The notes beneath the pieces are model-generated. The model did not search any database, was not told the DNA's origin, and saw only the letters and a list, made by a program, of their open reading frames with translations. Positions 43,267-56,800 of a DNA stretch of 64,000 bases are shown here, piece by piece (position 1 is the first letter of the stretch; each line of letters starts with the position of its first letter). The stretch spans positions 1-64,000 of the forward strand of contig JAGRNJ010000001.1 in assembly GCA_020440825.1 (NCBI GenBank). Reading direction: 5' to 3'. A program made the translations under genes and the position numbers. This DNA is from Leptospiraceae bacterium. Lineage in GTDB: Bacteria > Spirochaetota > Leptospiria > Turneriellales > Turneriellaceae.

Positions 43267-43976
43267 GCCTGCTGAAAAATTTTTTAGTGCGACAATCTGC
43301 ACGCAGTCTTTACATCATTCTTGATCAAGAGACTTGTAAACAATATTCAATTTCTATGATTGATGTGTATAAGATTTGCTGCGCAGAGGGCATTCGCCTG
43401 TTCCAATACCGTGATAAGCGCAGCAAAGGCACAGAAAAAGATGAATTTACTGAAAAATTTTTTGAGCAGGTTTCGCTAATTGATCGTGCCAGTGAGACCA
43501 TGGTTATTTTGAATGACGATCTACAGCTCGCAGTAAAATTGGGGGTACCGGTCCATTTAGGCCAGCAAGATCTTCCCTTCAAATTTGGTCTTTCGAACCA
43601 GAATGGTATTGCAAGTCTCGGTTACGGAGCCTCTTCTCACAATGCCTCTGAATTAGAACGTCTGCAATATTTATCAGAGTATGACATTGGCCCCGACTAT
43701 TCTGCATTTGGGGCCGTGTTTCCCAGTCCCAGTAAACCCGATGTCGAAGTTCATTTTTCAGAGCTAGAATTATTCTTCAAGATGAATCCCTCTTTGTATT
43801 CTGTACTTATCGGGGGAATTACTCCCACCAACATTGAAAGACTCAATACAATGATCGATAAACTAGCAGGCAGCGGTAAAACTTTTTATGCAGTCATCTC
43901 AGGAATTTTTCTCAACGGGAGCACAGAAGCAGCCATACGAAAAACAATCCGCCAGTATTTAAATGTATTGTCGTAG
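43263..43976 (+). CDS. thiE: Thiamine phosphate synthase-like protein
   Basis: The 237-aa protein joins the pyrimidine and thiazole halves of thiamine, if the assignment holds. TIM-barrel ThiE landmarks are IRLFQYRDKRSKGTEKDEF near residue 40, ILNDDLQLAVKLGVPVHLGQQD near 82, GPDYSAFGAVFPSPSKPD near 142, and VLIGGITPTNIERL near 183. Conserved Gln/Arg/Lys of the phosphate and pyrimidine sites are largely kept. It sits in an operon with a cNMP-binding protein and a rhomboid-like protein rather than with other thi genes. Its end overlaps the CapD-like gene on the other strand by 18 bases. Confidence 0.85.
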   Translation: MSLLKNFLVRQSARSLYIILDQETCKQYSISMIDVYKICCAEGIRLFQYRDKRSKGTEKDEFTEKFFEQVSLIDRASETMVILNDDLQLAVKLGVPVHLGQQDLPFKFGLSNQNGIASLGYGASSHNASELERLQYLSEYDIGPDYSAFGAVFPSPSKPDVEVHFSELELFFKMNPSLYSVLIGGITPTNIERLNTMIDKLAGSGKTFYAVISGIFLNGSTEAAIRKTIRQYLNVLS

Positions 43977-45744
43977 ATAATCTTTGAACCAGCCGAGCGA
44001 CTTATTGTTTTCGAGAGCTTCTACGGTTTTATCAATAAACTCTTCGACATTGAGTACTTTTAAATCTTTTTCAGAGCGAAAAATGTAAGGATTATCAGTT
44101 CGTACTGAATCTTTTTCCCAGAAAAGTTCTTCTTTCATTTTTTCACCAGGGCGGATGCCGGTAAACTCAATTTTAATGTCTTTATGTGGAATATACCCCG
44201 AGAGCAGAATGATACGCTCTGCCAGCTCAAGTATTTTCACCGATTTACCCATATCGAGAGCAAGAATATCCTGGCCGCTCGAAACGGTTAAGGCATGCAA
44301 CACAAGATTCACCGCCTCTGGGATCGTCATAAAAAATCTCTCCATATCGGGATGCGTGACAGTCAATGGCAAACCTTTGTGAATCTGCTCAAGAAAAAGC
44401 GGAACCACAGAACCCGAAGATCCCAGCACATTCCCAAAGCGTACAGAAACTGTCTGCAAGTCTTGACTGCCAAACTCTCTGGCGACATTGTACACCAGCA
44501 GCTCTGAAATTCTTTTCGAAAGCCCCATTATGTTTTCAGGTTCAACTGCCTTGTCTGTTGATATGTTTACCAGTTTGACCGGGCCGACGGTTTTTCCCAG
44601 GCTAAGCCAATGCACAATAGATTTTAAAAGAGTGGCAGTACCGAGAATATTTGTCTTAAGTGCCTCAATAAAATTTGTTTCGAGTAAAGGAACATGCTTA
44701 TAAGCCGCAGCATGAAAAATGATTTCAGGCTTTTCATTTTCCATAATACTCAGCAGGCGTTCTTCATCTCGAATATCACCGAGAACACAATGAACATTCT
44801 CAAAATTATAATGCTGATTCAACTGGTATACACCATACTCCCACTGGTCAAACAAAACAACACGTACAGGTTTGTATTGCAGAACCTGTCTGACAATTTC
44901 CTGGCCTATACTGCCGGCTGCACCCGTAATAAGAACTCTTTTATTGTTTATCAAGGTTTCAACAGCATCTGTAGAAAGGCGAATCTCAGGCCGTTGAATA
45001 AGATCTTCGAGACGTAAACTTCGAATATCTGGCAGCAGCTGCTGTATTTTTCGGGGAACCATTTTATACTGCAAAGGGAAATTCTGCAGCTGGTGCAAGA
45101 CTTCTGTCATAAACTCTGGCTTGCCTGGCATGGTGAACCAGATTTCAGATGCGGTAAATGTCTCAACCAGTTCGGCTATTCTTTGCCCGTCAAAAATTCT
45201 ATAGGGACCAATACGGGTTCCGATCTTATTCGGGTCATTGTCTACAAAAGCTGCAATGCGATAGCGTCCATTAATATCTTCTCTGGTGATATCCTGCAAA
45301 AGATGTACCGCAACTGTGCCTGCACCATAAATAATAACCGGAATTTCTCCCGATTTTTTTTTTACGGGATTCAGGGTTCAACCGATAAAACCAGAATAGA
45401 CGATGAAACAATAAGATGGGGAAAGTTATGAGAGTCAACTGCATGAGCTGTAACAACAGTTTAACATCTATTGTGTACTCTCTGTAAAAAATCAGATAAA
45501 GACCCAGAACACCCACAGCTATAAACAGTGAGCCCGCAGATACAATCAGATCCCACAGATTCAAAAAACGCCAATTGCTGCGGTAGTTGCCTATTGATAA
45601 CAGCAAGATACCTGTCGCAACAGGAATCACCAGTGAGTCTGCAAATTGTGAATTACCAGATACATCTGCCAGAAAAACAGCAGCCCACAAACAGACAAAG
45701 TCAACTGCCAGTCTGGAAATACGACCGAAGGGCAACGATGGCAC
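43959..45744 (-). pseudogene. CapD-like nucleotide-sugar epimerase/dehydratase, frameshifted
   Basis: Two overlapping frames together make one FlaA1/CapD-type protein of nearly 600 residues. The first (from GTG 45744) has four membrane helices (VDFVCLWAAVFLADV to LITFPILLFHRLFWFY). The second gives the NAD-binding parts (VLITGAAGSIGQEIVRQVL, KHVPLLETNFIEALKTN, STDKAVEPENIMGLSK with Lys, VRFGNVLGSSGSVVPLF). The switch point is an A10 run on the coding strand at 45354-45363. With nine A the sequence reads on as RKKKSGEIPVIIYGAGTVAV and joins the domains perfectly. It may be a true frameshift, a sequencing error, or a slippage site. The family acts on UDP-sugars for surface polysaccharide. Confidence 0.8.
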
Positions 45745-45783
45745 CCGTCAAAATCTGTTGATTGAGTATAACTAAAAGCGTTT

Positions 45784-47883
45784 TTATGCCGCTTTCTTGA
45801 GCAAACCGTGATGGCGAAGCAAAGCTTCTGTTGTTGCATCCCGGCCTCTGAACTCACGATAGATCTCGAGGGGATGCCGCGCTCCGCCTTGAGAGAGAAC
45901 TGTATCTCGATATCGCTGACCAAGCTCTTTAATCGCAGCTTCATTGCTGAGTCCGGCTTCTTCAAACGCAGCAAAGGCATCTGCACTCAATACTTCTGCC
46001 CATTTGTAACTGTAGTAACCGGCTGCGTACCCTCCGGCAAAAATATGCGAAAAAGAACACAAAAAGGCATCATTGGCAAGCGGAGGGATTACAGTGAAGT
46101 CTTTTGCTATCGCTTTCTGGATATCGCGAACCCGTTCACCGGCATTTTTATTCAAATGGAGTTCGAGATCGAGAATACTGAAATACAGCTGGCGCAGCAT
46201 CATCGATCCGCTCATATAATTTCGAGCGGCGATAATTTTCTTAAAATAAGAATCTGGCAGGGTTTCGCCAGTTTCAAAGTGCCCAGAAATTTCATCCATC
46301 ACATCTCGTTCGAGTACCCAGTTTTCCATGAATTGGCTGGGCAATTCGACCGCATCCCATTCAACATTGGCAATGCCCGAGGCCTCATATTCATCAACTT
46401 GTGTCAGCATATGCTGTAGGCCATGGCCAAACTCATGAAACAATGTTTCTACCTCTGAAAAAGTCATTAGCGAAGGTCGATCTTTCAGGGCGGGAGTTCC
46501 ATTGCACACAAGATAGGCAACCGGCAGTTGTACTTTGCCTTCAGGCAGTTTTTCCCGCTGCCGGCAGACATCCATCCACGCACCACCCCGTTTTTCACCG
46601 GAACGTGAATATGGGTCAAGAAAGAACGAAGCTATTTTTTTGTTTTCAGAATTAAAAACGTCATAAAAACGTACATCTGAGTGCCAGACTTTTACTTCCT
46701 GATTGCTTGCAGAGATTGAAACGTTAAACAGTCTATGGGCAAGCTTGAATAAGCCCGATAAAACTTTATCGATAGGAAAATACGGTCGTAACTGTTCATC
46801 GGTATAGTCAAACAGAGATTCCCGTTGACGTTCTGCATAAAAAGATACATCCCATAACTGTAATTTATCAGCTAAACCATTCTGATTGGCAAATTCTTGT
46901 AACGTTTCAACTTCTGCTTTGGCAGCAGGTCTTGCAACTTCTGCCAGTTCATGAATCATACTTTGAATGTGACCCGGGCTCGGAGCCATTTTTGAAGCTA
47001 ATGATACCTCTGCAAAGTTCTCAAAACCAAGTAAGGTCGCTTCTTCCTGCCTTAAATTCAAGATCTGTTTAATGATCTCCCAGTTATTCCATGCTGCAGA
47101 GAAATCTTCACCAGAGGCTTTGAGGTTACTGGCTTTATACACCTTCTCTCGCAAAGAACGATTGCGACAGTGTTGCAAAAATGGAAAATACACCGGAAAA
47201 TCTAATGTTACAACCCAGGGACCTTTTTCAGGTGTTGCATCTTTAAAACCTTTCTCTATTGCTTTTTGTGCTGCAAGCTGCAACCAGCTTTCTGGCATAC
47301 CTTGAATATCCTGCGGTTCAAAAATTTCGAGCTGAAACTCTTTAGTTGAGTCCAAAACATTGTTAGAAAATCTGGTTGATAGTGCAGCAAGATCCCGCTG
47401 TATTTCATTAAACCTTTCTTTTTGTTTGCCTTCAAGGGCTACCCCTGAAAGTCGTGCATCGCGAAGTGATGACTGAATAATTCTCTTGCGCGCACTGGTA
47501 TTCACTTCGGCTGTGTTTTTCTCCAGTTTTTCCCAGATTTCAAAAAGCTTTCTGCTTTGACCCATACGAATGAAAAACTCTACCACTTTGGGCTGCATTT
47601 CTTCATGTGCTTTTCTTAACTCAGGAGAATTTTTCACTCCCAGTAAATGATTAACACAACCCCAGACTTTTTCTACCGAGCGGGAAATTTCTCTCAGAGC
47701 AATAACCGTAGTTTCCCAGGTAATATTGTTCTCAGATTCAATGTTGGTCAGTATCTGTTCTGCTTTGGCAAGAGTATGCTCAACTGCAGGTACGACATGT
47801 TCTGGCAGAATTGAAGAGAAATCTGGTAATTCGAACTGGTTAAGAAGAGCATTGCTCTGTAATTCTGAAGATAGGCTTTCCAT
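45784..47883 (-). CDS. M3 family oligopeptidase A-like metallopeptidase
   Basis: The 699-aa zinc peptidase of the thimet/oligopeptidase A family degrades short peptides in the cytoplasm. The metal site is FSEVETLFHEFGHGLQHML near residue 480, with the HExxH histidines and the distal Glu in the DAVELPSQFMENW region. The C-terminal FAGGYAAGYYSYKWAEVLSADAF is also diagnostic. There is no signal peptide, and the length matches PrlC (680). It follows pyrB by 52 bases and precedes the CapD-like gene by 39 bases. Start is ATG 47883. Confidence 0.95.
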   Translation of the reverse strand: MESLSSELQSNALLNQFELPDFSSILPEHVVPAVEHTLAKAEQILTNIESENNITWETTVIALREISRSVEKVWGCVNHLLGVKNSPELRKAHEEMQPKVVEFFIRMGQSRKLFEIWEKLEKNTAEVNTSARKRIIQSSLRDARLSGVALEGKQKERFNEIQRDLAALSTRFSNNVLDSTKEFQLEIFEPQDIQGMPESWLQLAAQKAIEKGFKDATPEKGPWVVTLDFPVYFPFLQHCRNRSLREKVYKASNLKASGEDFSAAWNNWEIIKQILNLRQEEATLLGFENFAEVSLASKMAPSPGHIQSMIHELAEVARPAAKAEVETLQEFANQNGLADKLQLWDVSFYAERQRESLFDYTDEQLRPYFPIDKVLSGLFKLAHRLFNVSISASNQEVKVWHSDVRFYDVFNSENKKIASFFLDPYSRSGEKRGGAWMDVCRQREKLPEGKVQLPVAYLVCNGTPALKDRPSLMTFSEVETLFHEFGHGLQHMLTQVDEYEASGIANVEWDAVELPSQFMENWVLERDVMDEISGHFETGETLPDSYFKKIIAARNYMSGSMMLRQLYFSILDLELHLNKNAGERVRDIQKAIAKDFTVIPPLANDAFLCSFSHIFAGGYAAGYYSYKWAEVLSADAFAAFEEAGLSNEAAIKELGQRYRDTVLSQGGARHPLEIYREFRGRDATTEALLRHHGLLKKAA

Positions 47884-47935
47884 TTTTTAATAATAATCAA
47901 AAGTAAATTCTACGACTACTGCTTTTGCTCAAAAG

Positions 47936-48865
47936 TCAGCCGACGAATGGTACATCCAGCAGGTCAAGCAGCAGAGACATTCGGGTGTAAAGCCCATTCT
48001 CTGCCTGTTCAAAGTACACAGCATTTGGCAGGTCATCTACATCGAGAGATATTTCTGACAATCGGGGCAAAGGGTGCATAACGATCAAATCTGGCCTGCA
48101 TTTTCCCACCATTTCACGGTCAATAATATAAGAATCTTTGAATTTTTCGAATTCACGTGGGTCTGGAAACCTCTCTTCCTGGATTCTGGTTACATAGGCA
48201 ACCTGTGCCTCACGCAACGCTGCAATATCTTCGGTCTCAACAATTTTTATTTTTTTATTTTTTAGAAAATCGCGATATTTATCTGGCAAACCAATTTCGA
48301 CCGGAGAAATAAAAATCATTTCAACCGGAAAATTTGCCAGCATCTGTAAAAGTGAGTGTATTGTTCTTCCATAGCGAATGTCACCCACAAAGGCGACAGT
48401 TACAGGCTTCTCTGCCAGAGAGTGATGTTTGCGTATAGTGTATAGATCGAGCAACGCCTGGGTAGGGTGTTCACCGGCCCCGTCTCCCGCATTGATGACA
48501 GGAATAGAAATATTGCGGGCAGCAATTGCCGATGCCCCCTCAACAGGATGTCGAATAGCGCAAATGTCTGCGTAAGCTTCAATCATTTTGAGAGTGTCAT
48601 ACAGAGACTCGCCTTTGGCTAGAGATGAGAATTGAACACCGACCGTACTGATGATTCGGCCCGCCAGTCTGTGCATTGCCGACTCGAAAGACAGCCTGGT
48701 TCGAGTCGAGGGTTCGAAGAACAGAGTAGCGAGAACATACTCTTCGAGCAGCGGCAGTTGCCGATGATTCTGTAAATGTGCTTCAATTCGAGCAGAAGTT
48801 TCGAGTAATTTTTCAAGCTGTTCTTTAGAAAACTGGCCTGCAGAAAGTACTGATCGCGAGCGCAT
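47936..48865 (-). CDS. pyrB: Aspartate carbamoyltransferase catalytic subunit
   Basis: The 309-aa enzyme makes carbamoyl-aspartate in pyrimidine synthesis. The carbamoyl-phosphate motif FFEPSTRTRLSFESA is near residue 50, the HPTQALLDLYTI segment near 132, and the aspartate-binding HPLPR near 263. Length is as in E. coli PyrB (311). No pyrI or pyrC is adjacent. It lies 41 bases after the receiver-cyclase gene and ahead of prlC on the same strand. Start is ATG 48865. Confidence 0.96.
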   Translation of the reverse strand: MRSRSVLSAGQFSKEQLEKLLETSARIEAHLQNHRQLPLLEEYVLATLFFEPSTRTRLSFESAMHRLAGRIISTVGVQFSSLAKGESLYDTLKMIEAYADICAIRHPVEGASAIAARNISIPVINAGDGAGEHPTQALLDLYTIRKHHSLAEKPVTVAFVGDIRYGRTIHSLLQMLANFPVEMIFISPVEIGLPDKYRDFLKNKKIKIVETEDIAALREAQVAYVTRIQEERFPDPREFEKFKDSYIIDREMVGKCRPDLIVMHPLPRLSEISLDVDDLPNAVYFEQAENGLYTRMSLLLDLLDVPFVG

Positions 48866-48906
48866 GAGGAAGGTTTCTAAAGCTTACTTCAAGCCGTGAA
48901 GAATTT

Positions 48907-49980
48907 TTATTCTACACGATATACTGTTTTCAAGCCGAAAATTCGTATGCGCTTTGAGCGCCCGCGAATTGAATCAATTTGAAGTTTTTCAGTTTCTGCC
49001 TCTCCTTTTATTTGCCGGTTTGTTTCATTATCGATGAGAATATCTGTCTTCAATTCTTTGGTCAACGCCTCCAGACGAGCGGCCAAATTGACCGCATCAC
49101 CAAGCACCGTATAATCTAGTCGGTGTGTAGAACCAATGTTCCCGACAAAAACTTTTCCCGTTGCAACCCCGACCCCCATATGTACAGGCAAGGGAATAAA
49201 AGCTGGTCTGTACTGATTAAAGAATTCCAGATGACGTCGAATTTTAAATGCAGTACTGACTGCGGCGAGTGCCGGCTGTTTTATTTTTGAGGGAACACCA
49301 AATGTAGCAAGTAATCCGTCACCACGAAAATTAGTAATGGAACCGCCTTCACTGCTGATAAGGTCACCCAATCCTGCAAATAGATCACTCAGGAATAAAG
49401 CAAATTTTTTGGCTGACAATTTCTCTGATAAACCAACTGAGTTTCTCAAATCACAGATTAGAATACTTGCTTCTCGAACTGTTCCGCCAATATCTGTGTT
49501 GATAGAACCATCTAATATACGGGCAACAAGTTCATTAGAGAAAAATCGACCGAGTTTGTCTCGCTGTAATTTGATTTTTTCATTCAATTCTAAATTTGTA
49601 GTCAAAGTTTTCCGCAGTGTTATCATATTTTCAAGTCTAATCGCAAACTCGGCAAAATTGTACGGTTTAACCATAAAATCATGGGCCCCATTTGCCAGAC
49701 TCTCTAACATAACGCCGGGATCATTAACAGAAGTAAGTACCATAATGAATGGTTTGGGTTCATCAGCTTTTTCGATCATGTCTTGCATTAATGAGGTGTC
49801 CTGAACATTACCGAAAACAAAATCAAGAATAACAATTTCAGGTTTAAATGTTTTGAGGCTGTTAATAGCAGATTGACGGGAAATTGCTCTGCGAATGTTG
49901 TATCCACTTTGTTTTAATGAGTATTCTATAAGTGCAGAATCTTCTACATCAGGGTCGACCAATAATATTTTCATATTCAC
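48907..49980 (-). CDS. Receiver-class III nucleotide cyclase fusion
   Basis: The 357-aa protein has an N-terminal receiver (residues 1-125; phosphoacceptor Asp in IVILDFVFGN, Lys in FMVKPY) and a C-terminal class III cyclase domain (about 165-350). Both metal Asp are present (ASILICDLRNS and FRGDGLLATFG), as are the transition-state Asn and Arg in VLGDAVNLAARLEAL. The Lys that normally selects ATP is Asn here (TNFRGDG), so purine preference is uncertain. It probably makes cAMP in response to phosphorylation. It heads a minus-strand group with pyrB, prlC and the CapD-like gene. Start is ATG 49980 or ATG 49974. Confidence 0.9.
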   Translation of the reverse strand: MNMKILLVDPDVEDSALIEYSLKQSGYNIRRAISRQSAINSLKTFKPEIVILDFVFGNVQDTSLMQDMIEKADEPKPFIMVLTSVNDPGVMLESLANGAHDFMVKPYNFAEFAIRLENMITLRKTLTTNLELNEKIKLQRDKLGRFFSNELVARILDGSINTDIGGTVREASILICDLRNSVGLSEKLSAKKFALFLSDLFAGLGDLISSEGGSITNFRGDGLLATFGVPSKIKQPALAAVSTAFKIRRHLEFFNQYRPAFIPLPVHMGVGVATGKVFVGNIGSTHRLDYTVLGDAVNLAARLEALTKELKTDILIDNETNRQIKGEAETEKLQIDSIRGRSKRIRIFGLKTVYRVE

Positions 49981-50011
49981 CTATTCATAAAATCTGAAAA
50001 TGGCGTACTGA

Positions 50012-52954
<2,943 letters not shown>

Positions 52955-52971
<17 letters not shown>

Positions 52972-53860
52972 ATCAAATCTCTGGTTTTCGGTATTGCTGA
53001 GCATGACCCTGGGGTTCATCGCTCCTGGTTGGGGAGTCTATCTTGCACCTTATGTAAAGGTAACTCTTATGGTTCTCATTTTCTTTGGCAGCCTCGATCT
53101 TGATTTCGAAATAATTTTAAACCAGCTCAAAAAACCATATCGCACCTTAGCTCTTATGAGTCTTATACATTTAGGAACACCAGCGCTGCTCTATCCTTTT
53201 CGGGATTTTTTCAGTCCCGATATATTTATAGGCTTTCTGGTAATCGGAGCTTCGGCAACTGGCATGAGCAATATTTTTCTTTCCCATGAATTGAGGGGTT
53301 CCCCATCCCATGCGCTGGTGATTGTCAGTTTGACGAATCTGGCTGCTCCCTTTGTGATACCGATGACAATGGCGGTTTATGCCGGTGCTCAGGCACAAAT
53401 TAATTTTCTCTCAGTCATCACTACAATGATGGTACTGATCTTTATACCCCTTATTCTTGCCAGAGTTTGTGTCGCTTTCGGGTTAAAAGAAAAAATCAAA
53501 CGACCTGCCCCTTACCTCTCACAGTTAAATATCGGTATTCTTATTTATTCGGTAATCGCCCCGCTTCGAGATGATATGCTGAACAATGTCAAACTCTCAC
53601 TCACGTTGCTGGCAATTGTGTGGCTTATTACCACCATGAACTACATCATTGGCTGGACACTGGGAGAAAACCGTCATGCAAAACGTACTTTTGCATTAGG
53701 TGCAGCTTTCAGGAACTTTACAATGGCTATTGTTGTTTGCAATGAATTCTTCACACCCACAGCAGCCCTTCCTGCCATTATTTATGCGGTTGTGGGAAAC
53801 TTTCTAATTGTACCTCTGCAGTTATTTGCGCCTGGCAGGCTCGCTAACAGTTCTGAATAA
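52955..53860 (+). CDS. BASS-type (bile acid:sodium symporter-like) transporter
   Basis: From ATG 52955, preceded by GGAG, the product is 301 aa with eight to ten membrane helices. Features such as FIGFLVIGASATGMSNIFLS and LSLTLLAIVWLITTMNYIIGW fit the bile acid/sodium symporter superfamily, and HAKRTFALGAAFRNFTMAIV resembles its conserved helix near the C-terminal end. The substrate is unknown; many bacterial members move organic anions or metabolites. It overlaps the rarA gene by 17 bases. Its stop abuts the giant protein's stop with no gap. The frame can be extended to TTG 52937. Confidence 0.75.
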
Positions 53861-56800
53861 TTATTTTATCACTGCAATTTTGACTGTTTTCTTGTAACCT
53901 CCGGCCTCCATGACCAGATAATAGATGCCGCTGGCAACGGTCATACCCGCATCATTTCGGCCATCCCAGAACACACGTTGACGGGAAATAATTTCACTTT
54001 CTTTGAAAGCTTTGACCAGAACCCCTGAGACGGTATAGATATGCAGGGTAATCCCTCCGTCATGACCGACCAGATCAAACCTGATTTCTGTTTTCTGACC
54101 AATTGCGGGGTTAAAAGGATTCGGGAAATTCTGATACAGCTGAATGCCTTTGCCAACCGTAAAGATACCCATATTGCCGAGATCTGTAACTGAATCATTT
54201 CTCGCGATCATATCACCATTGGCTGTGAGTCCCGATATTTCAACATAGTCACCTACTTTAGAAACATTCGTACCGGTCACAGTTGCTGAAACCTGACAGG
54301 CTCCTGTCGCATCACAGTTTATCGGTGTTTGAATATTGAACTGTTCTTTATCGCTGACCTCTGCCCCCGGGGTCTTGCGGCTTTCAACCCGCAATATTCT
54401 CAGATTCAAAGGTGAAATTGCAGAAGGCACCAGAGTTCCATTGAAAGCAGTACCATCAGCATACCCAAGCCGAAGATTAAAACGTATGGTTTCACCTAAA
54501 GACACCACAGGGGGATCAATCGAAACAAATTTTGCAAGCAGATTTGCCTGCAGCACAGAAAACTGGTAGTTGCTCAGAGGTGAAAGAGCCGGCAGATGGT
54601 TTAAGATATCTGTCTCTGCATTTGTATGATCAAATGGTGAGACGGCAGAGCCCTTTGCTATACCGATCGAATACCCGCCCTGCAGGTTCGCCATCGCAAG
54701 AGCAGTTACCTTGACTGACCAGCAGGTAGCCACACCGCCACAAAGTGAGCTGTCATTGATCAGCTGCGGCACAGTCGTATTGAAATTTGAACTTTGTGAT
54801 GCATTCACGGGGTCATCATACAATACTCTAAATGAGTGATTTGCAGCTTCAGCCGAATTGAGATCAACATCAGTACCATTAGGATACATGAGGCTGTAAT
54901 AATAGTCTGTACCCACCCCGTCATGGCGGGCAACTGATGCCAGAGATCGACCATGTATTCTTACATTCAATACGGCAGGAATCACCTCAAATACGCCGTT
55001 GATATTTCCCAGTCCTGATTGCGTATTGAAATTGGGTGCCGTCGGGGTATCAACATTGATATTTGATTCAATTTCAATCATGCGGCCCAAAGAACCGGCG
55101 GCAACCAGATCTTTCTGCACACTTATGTAGTAGCCTGTTGTTCTATTTGTATCTTTCGTGGACGTTATAGTAACTGCCCAGCACGATCCTGCCGCCTGGC
55201 AGCCGGCATCTGCCCCATACACAGGATCAGCAACGGAAAACTCTTGCGTTGATGGTAAAGTACCGGTAGGAGTAAACGTATCACCCCGCCATGCCACGGG
55301 ATTTCCGGCCGAATTTTTTACGGTTATCCAATGCAAACCTGAGGTTGCCTGATCATCTTCAAGTGCTGCCGCATTTATGCTGCCGGCATCTCTTGCGGTT
55401 TTCCAGTTGAATATTCTGTAATAGTATGTGGTCGATAACGTTCTCTGTACCTGTGACGTTGAACGTGATAGGAATTCAATGCGCAATATAAATTCTACAA
55501 CCTCGAATTCACCTTCATTGACACCTAATCCCGTATTTAGAGCCTGATTGCAATTCTGGTTTTGCGCATCGGTACATGCTGCATCAAAATAATTTGAGGC
55601 TAGTGGGGCAAGGGTATCCGCACCTGCAGCACTGCGGGAGATTCTTACATGTACCGGTTCGTTGGGAGAGGCATTCGTTAATGCATCTAAGCCAAAAGTC
55701 CACTCGCCTGCAACATATGTTGGCACATCAACATTGAAGAAAGAGGTTTCATCGGCCAGACTGCCGCTCAATCGAATCTGTACGTTATATGTTCCACTGG
55801 TTTCTTCAGTACCATCGGGATAAAACATCCGGAACGTATAAATGCTTCGCACAGGCGGGGCCGAATCTTTTTCAATTCTGGCCTCTCCCCGTGTGAGAAA
55901 TTGAGCGTGCAATGCTGCATACTGAACTTCAAAACTGCCGTTGCCGGCTCCTAAGCCGCTGGCAAGACCTATATTGCCATTGACCGGCGCGACGGGGGCG
56001 TCAGACAAATAGGCCGGCAACACATCTGGCCGGGTAACATTGCCTGTTTTTGCAATTTTTAAAGCAAAGTCATTCGCCGGAATGCGCGTTGAAACAGCCT
56101 TTATTTCTGTAAACCAGGCACCATTGCCAGAATCGGCCGCAGCATCATACTGGGCATTGGCAAATTGAAAGTCACTGCTGACATCAATGTTTCCCGGTCG
56201 CTCAATATTGAACACAAAGTCGGTAGGGTCGATTTCAGCAGCAAGGGCCTGGGTAACGTTATCAGGATACAGTACTCTAAAATTATAACGCATTCGCTGC
56301 ACATCATTGGTGCCGCGATAAATCGCTGTGGCAGAAGGTAAGGCGGATGCATTTTCTCGCGATAAATATACAATGCGCAGAGTTGCCGGGGTTATCTCAA
56401 ATTCACCGCCTGCAATTCCTGCACCGAGAGCACCATCGGTTGCGGTACCAATTGGTTCATTCGAGATTTTTGCATTGGCAGCAAGAATTCTGTCTCCATC
56501 GGTTCCTGCCAGTTTGTGAACTGAAATTCGATAGTCATTGGCAGTCGTTGTCGCTTTACTAGCCGTGATATCAACCGACCAGGTCTGGGTGGTAGTTTCA
56601 TACACCGGGGTGGCAACAGTAAAGTTAGAAGTGGTATTTGCATCCGTACTGTCACTGGAATTCAATACTGTTATTTGAAGATCGGTTGCTGTAACACCAG
56701 CGTCAGTTTTGACTGCCCCGTCTTCATAATATAGCTGAAAATAGTAGGTAATTCCGGTTCCGTCCTGGCGTTCAAAAACATTGTCTTGCGTTAAATCATC

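Noticed and set aside
43959-45299. Reading the CapD-like C-terminal frame (from ATG 45299) as an independent 446-aa gene
   Set aside because: It begins inside a conserved strand of the family with no ribosome site, and one base change in the A10 tract joins it to the membrane domain.
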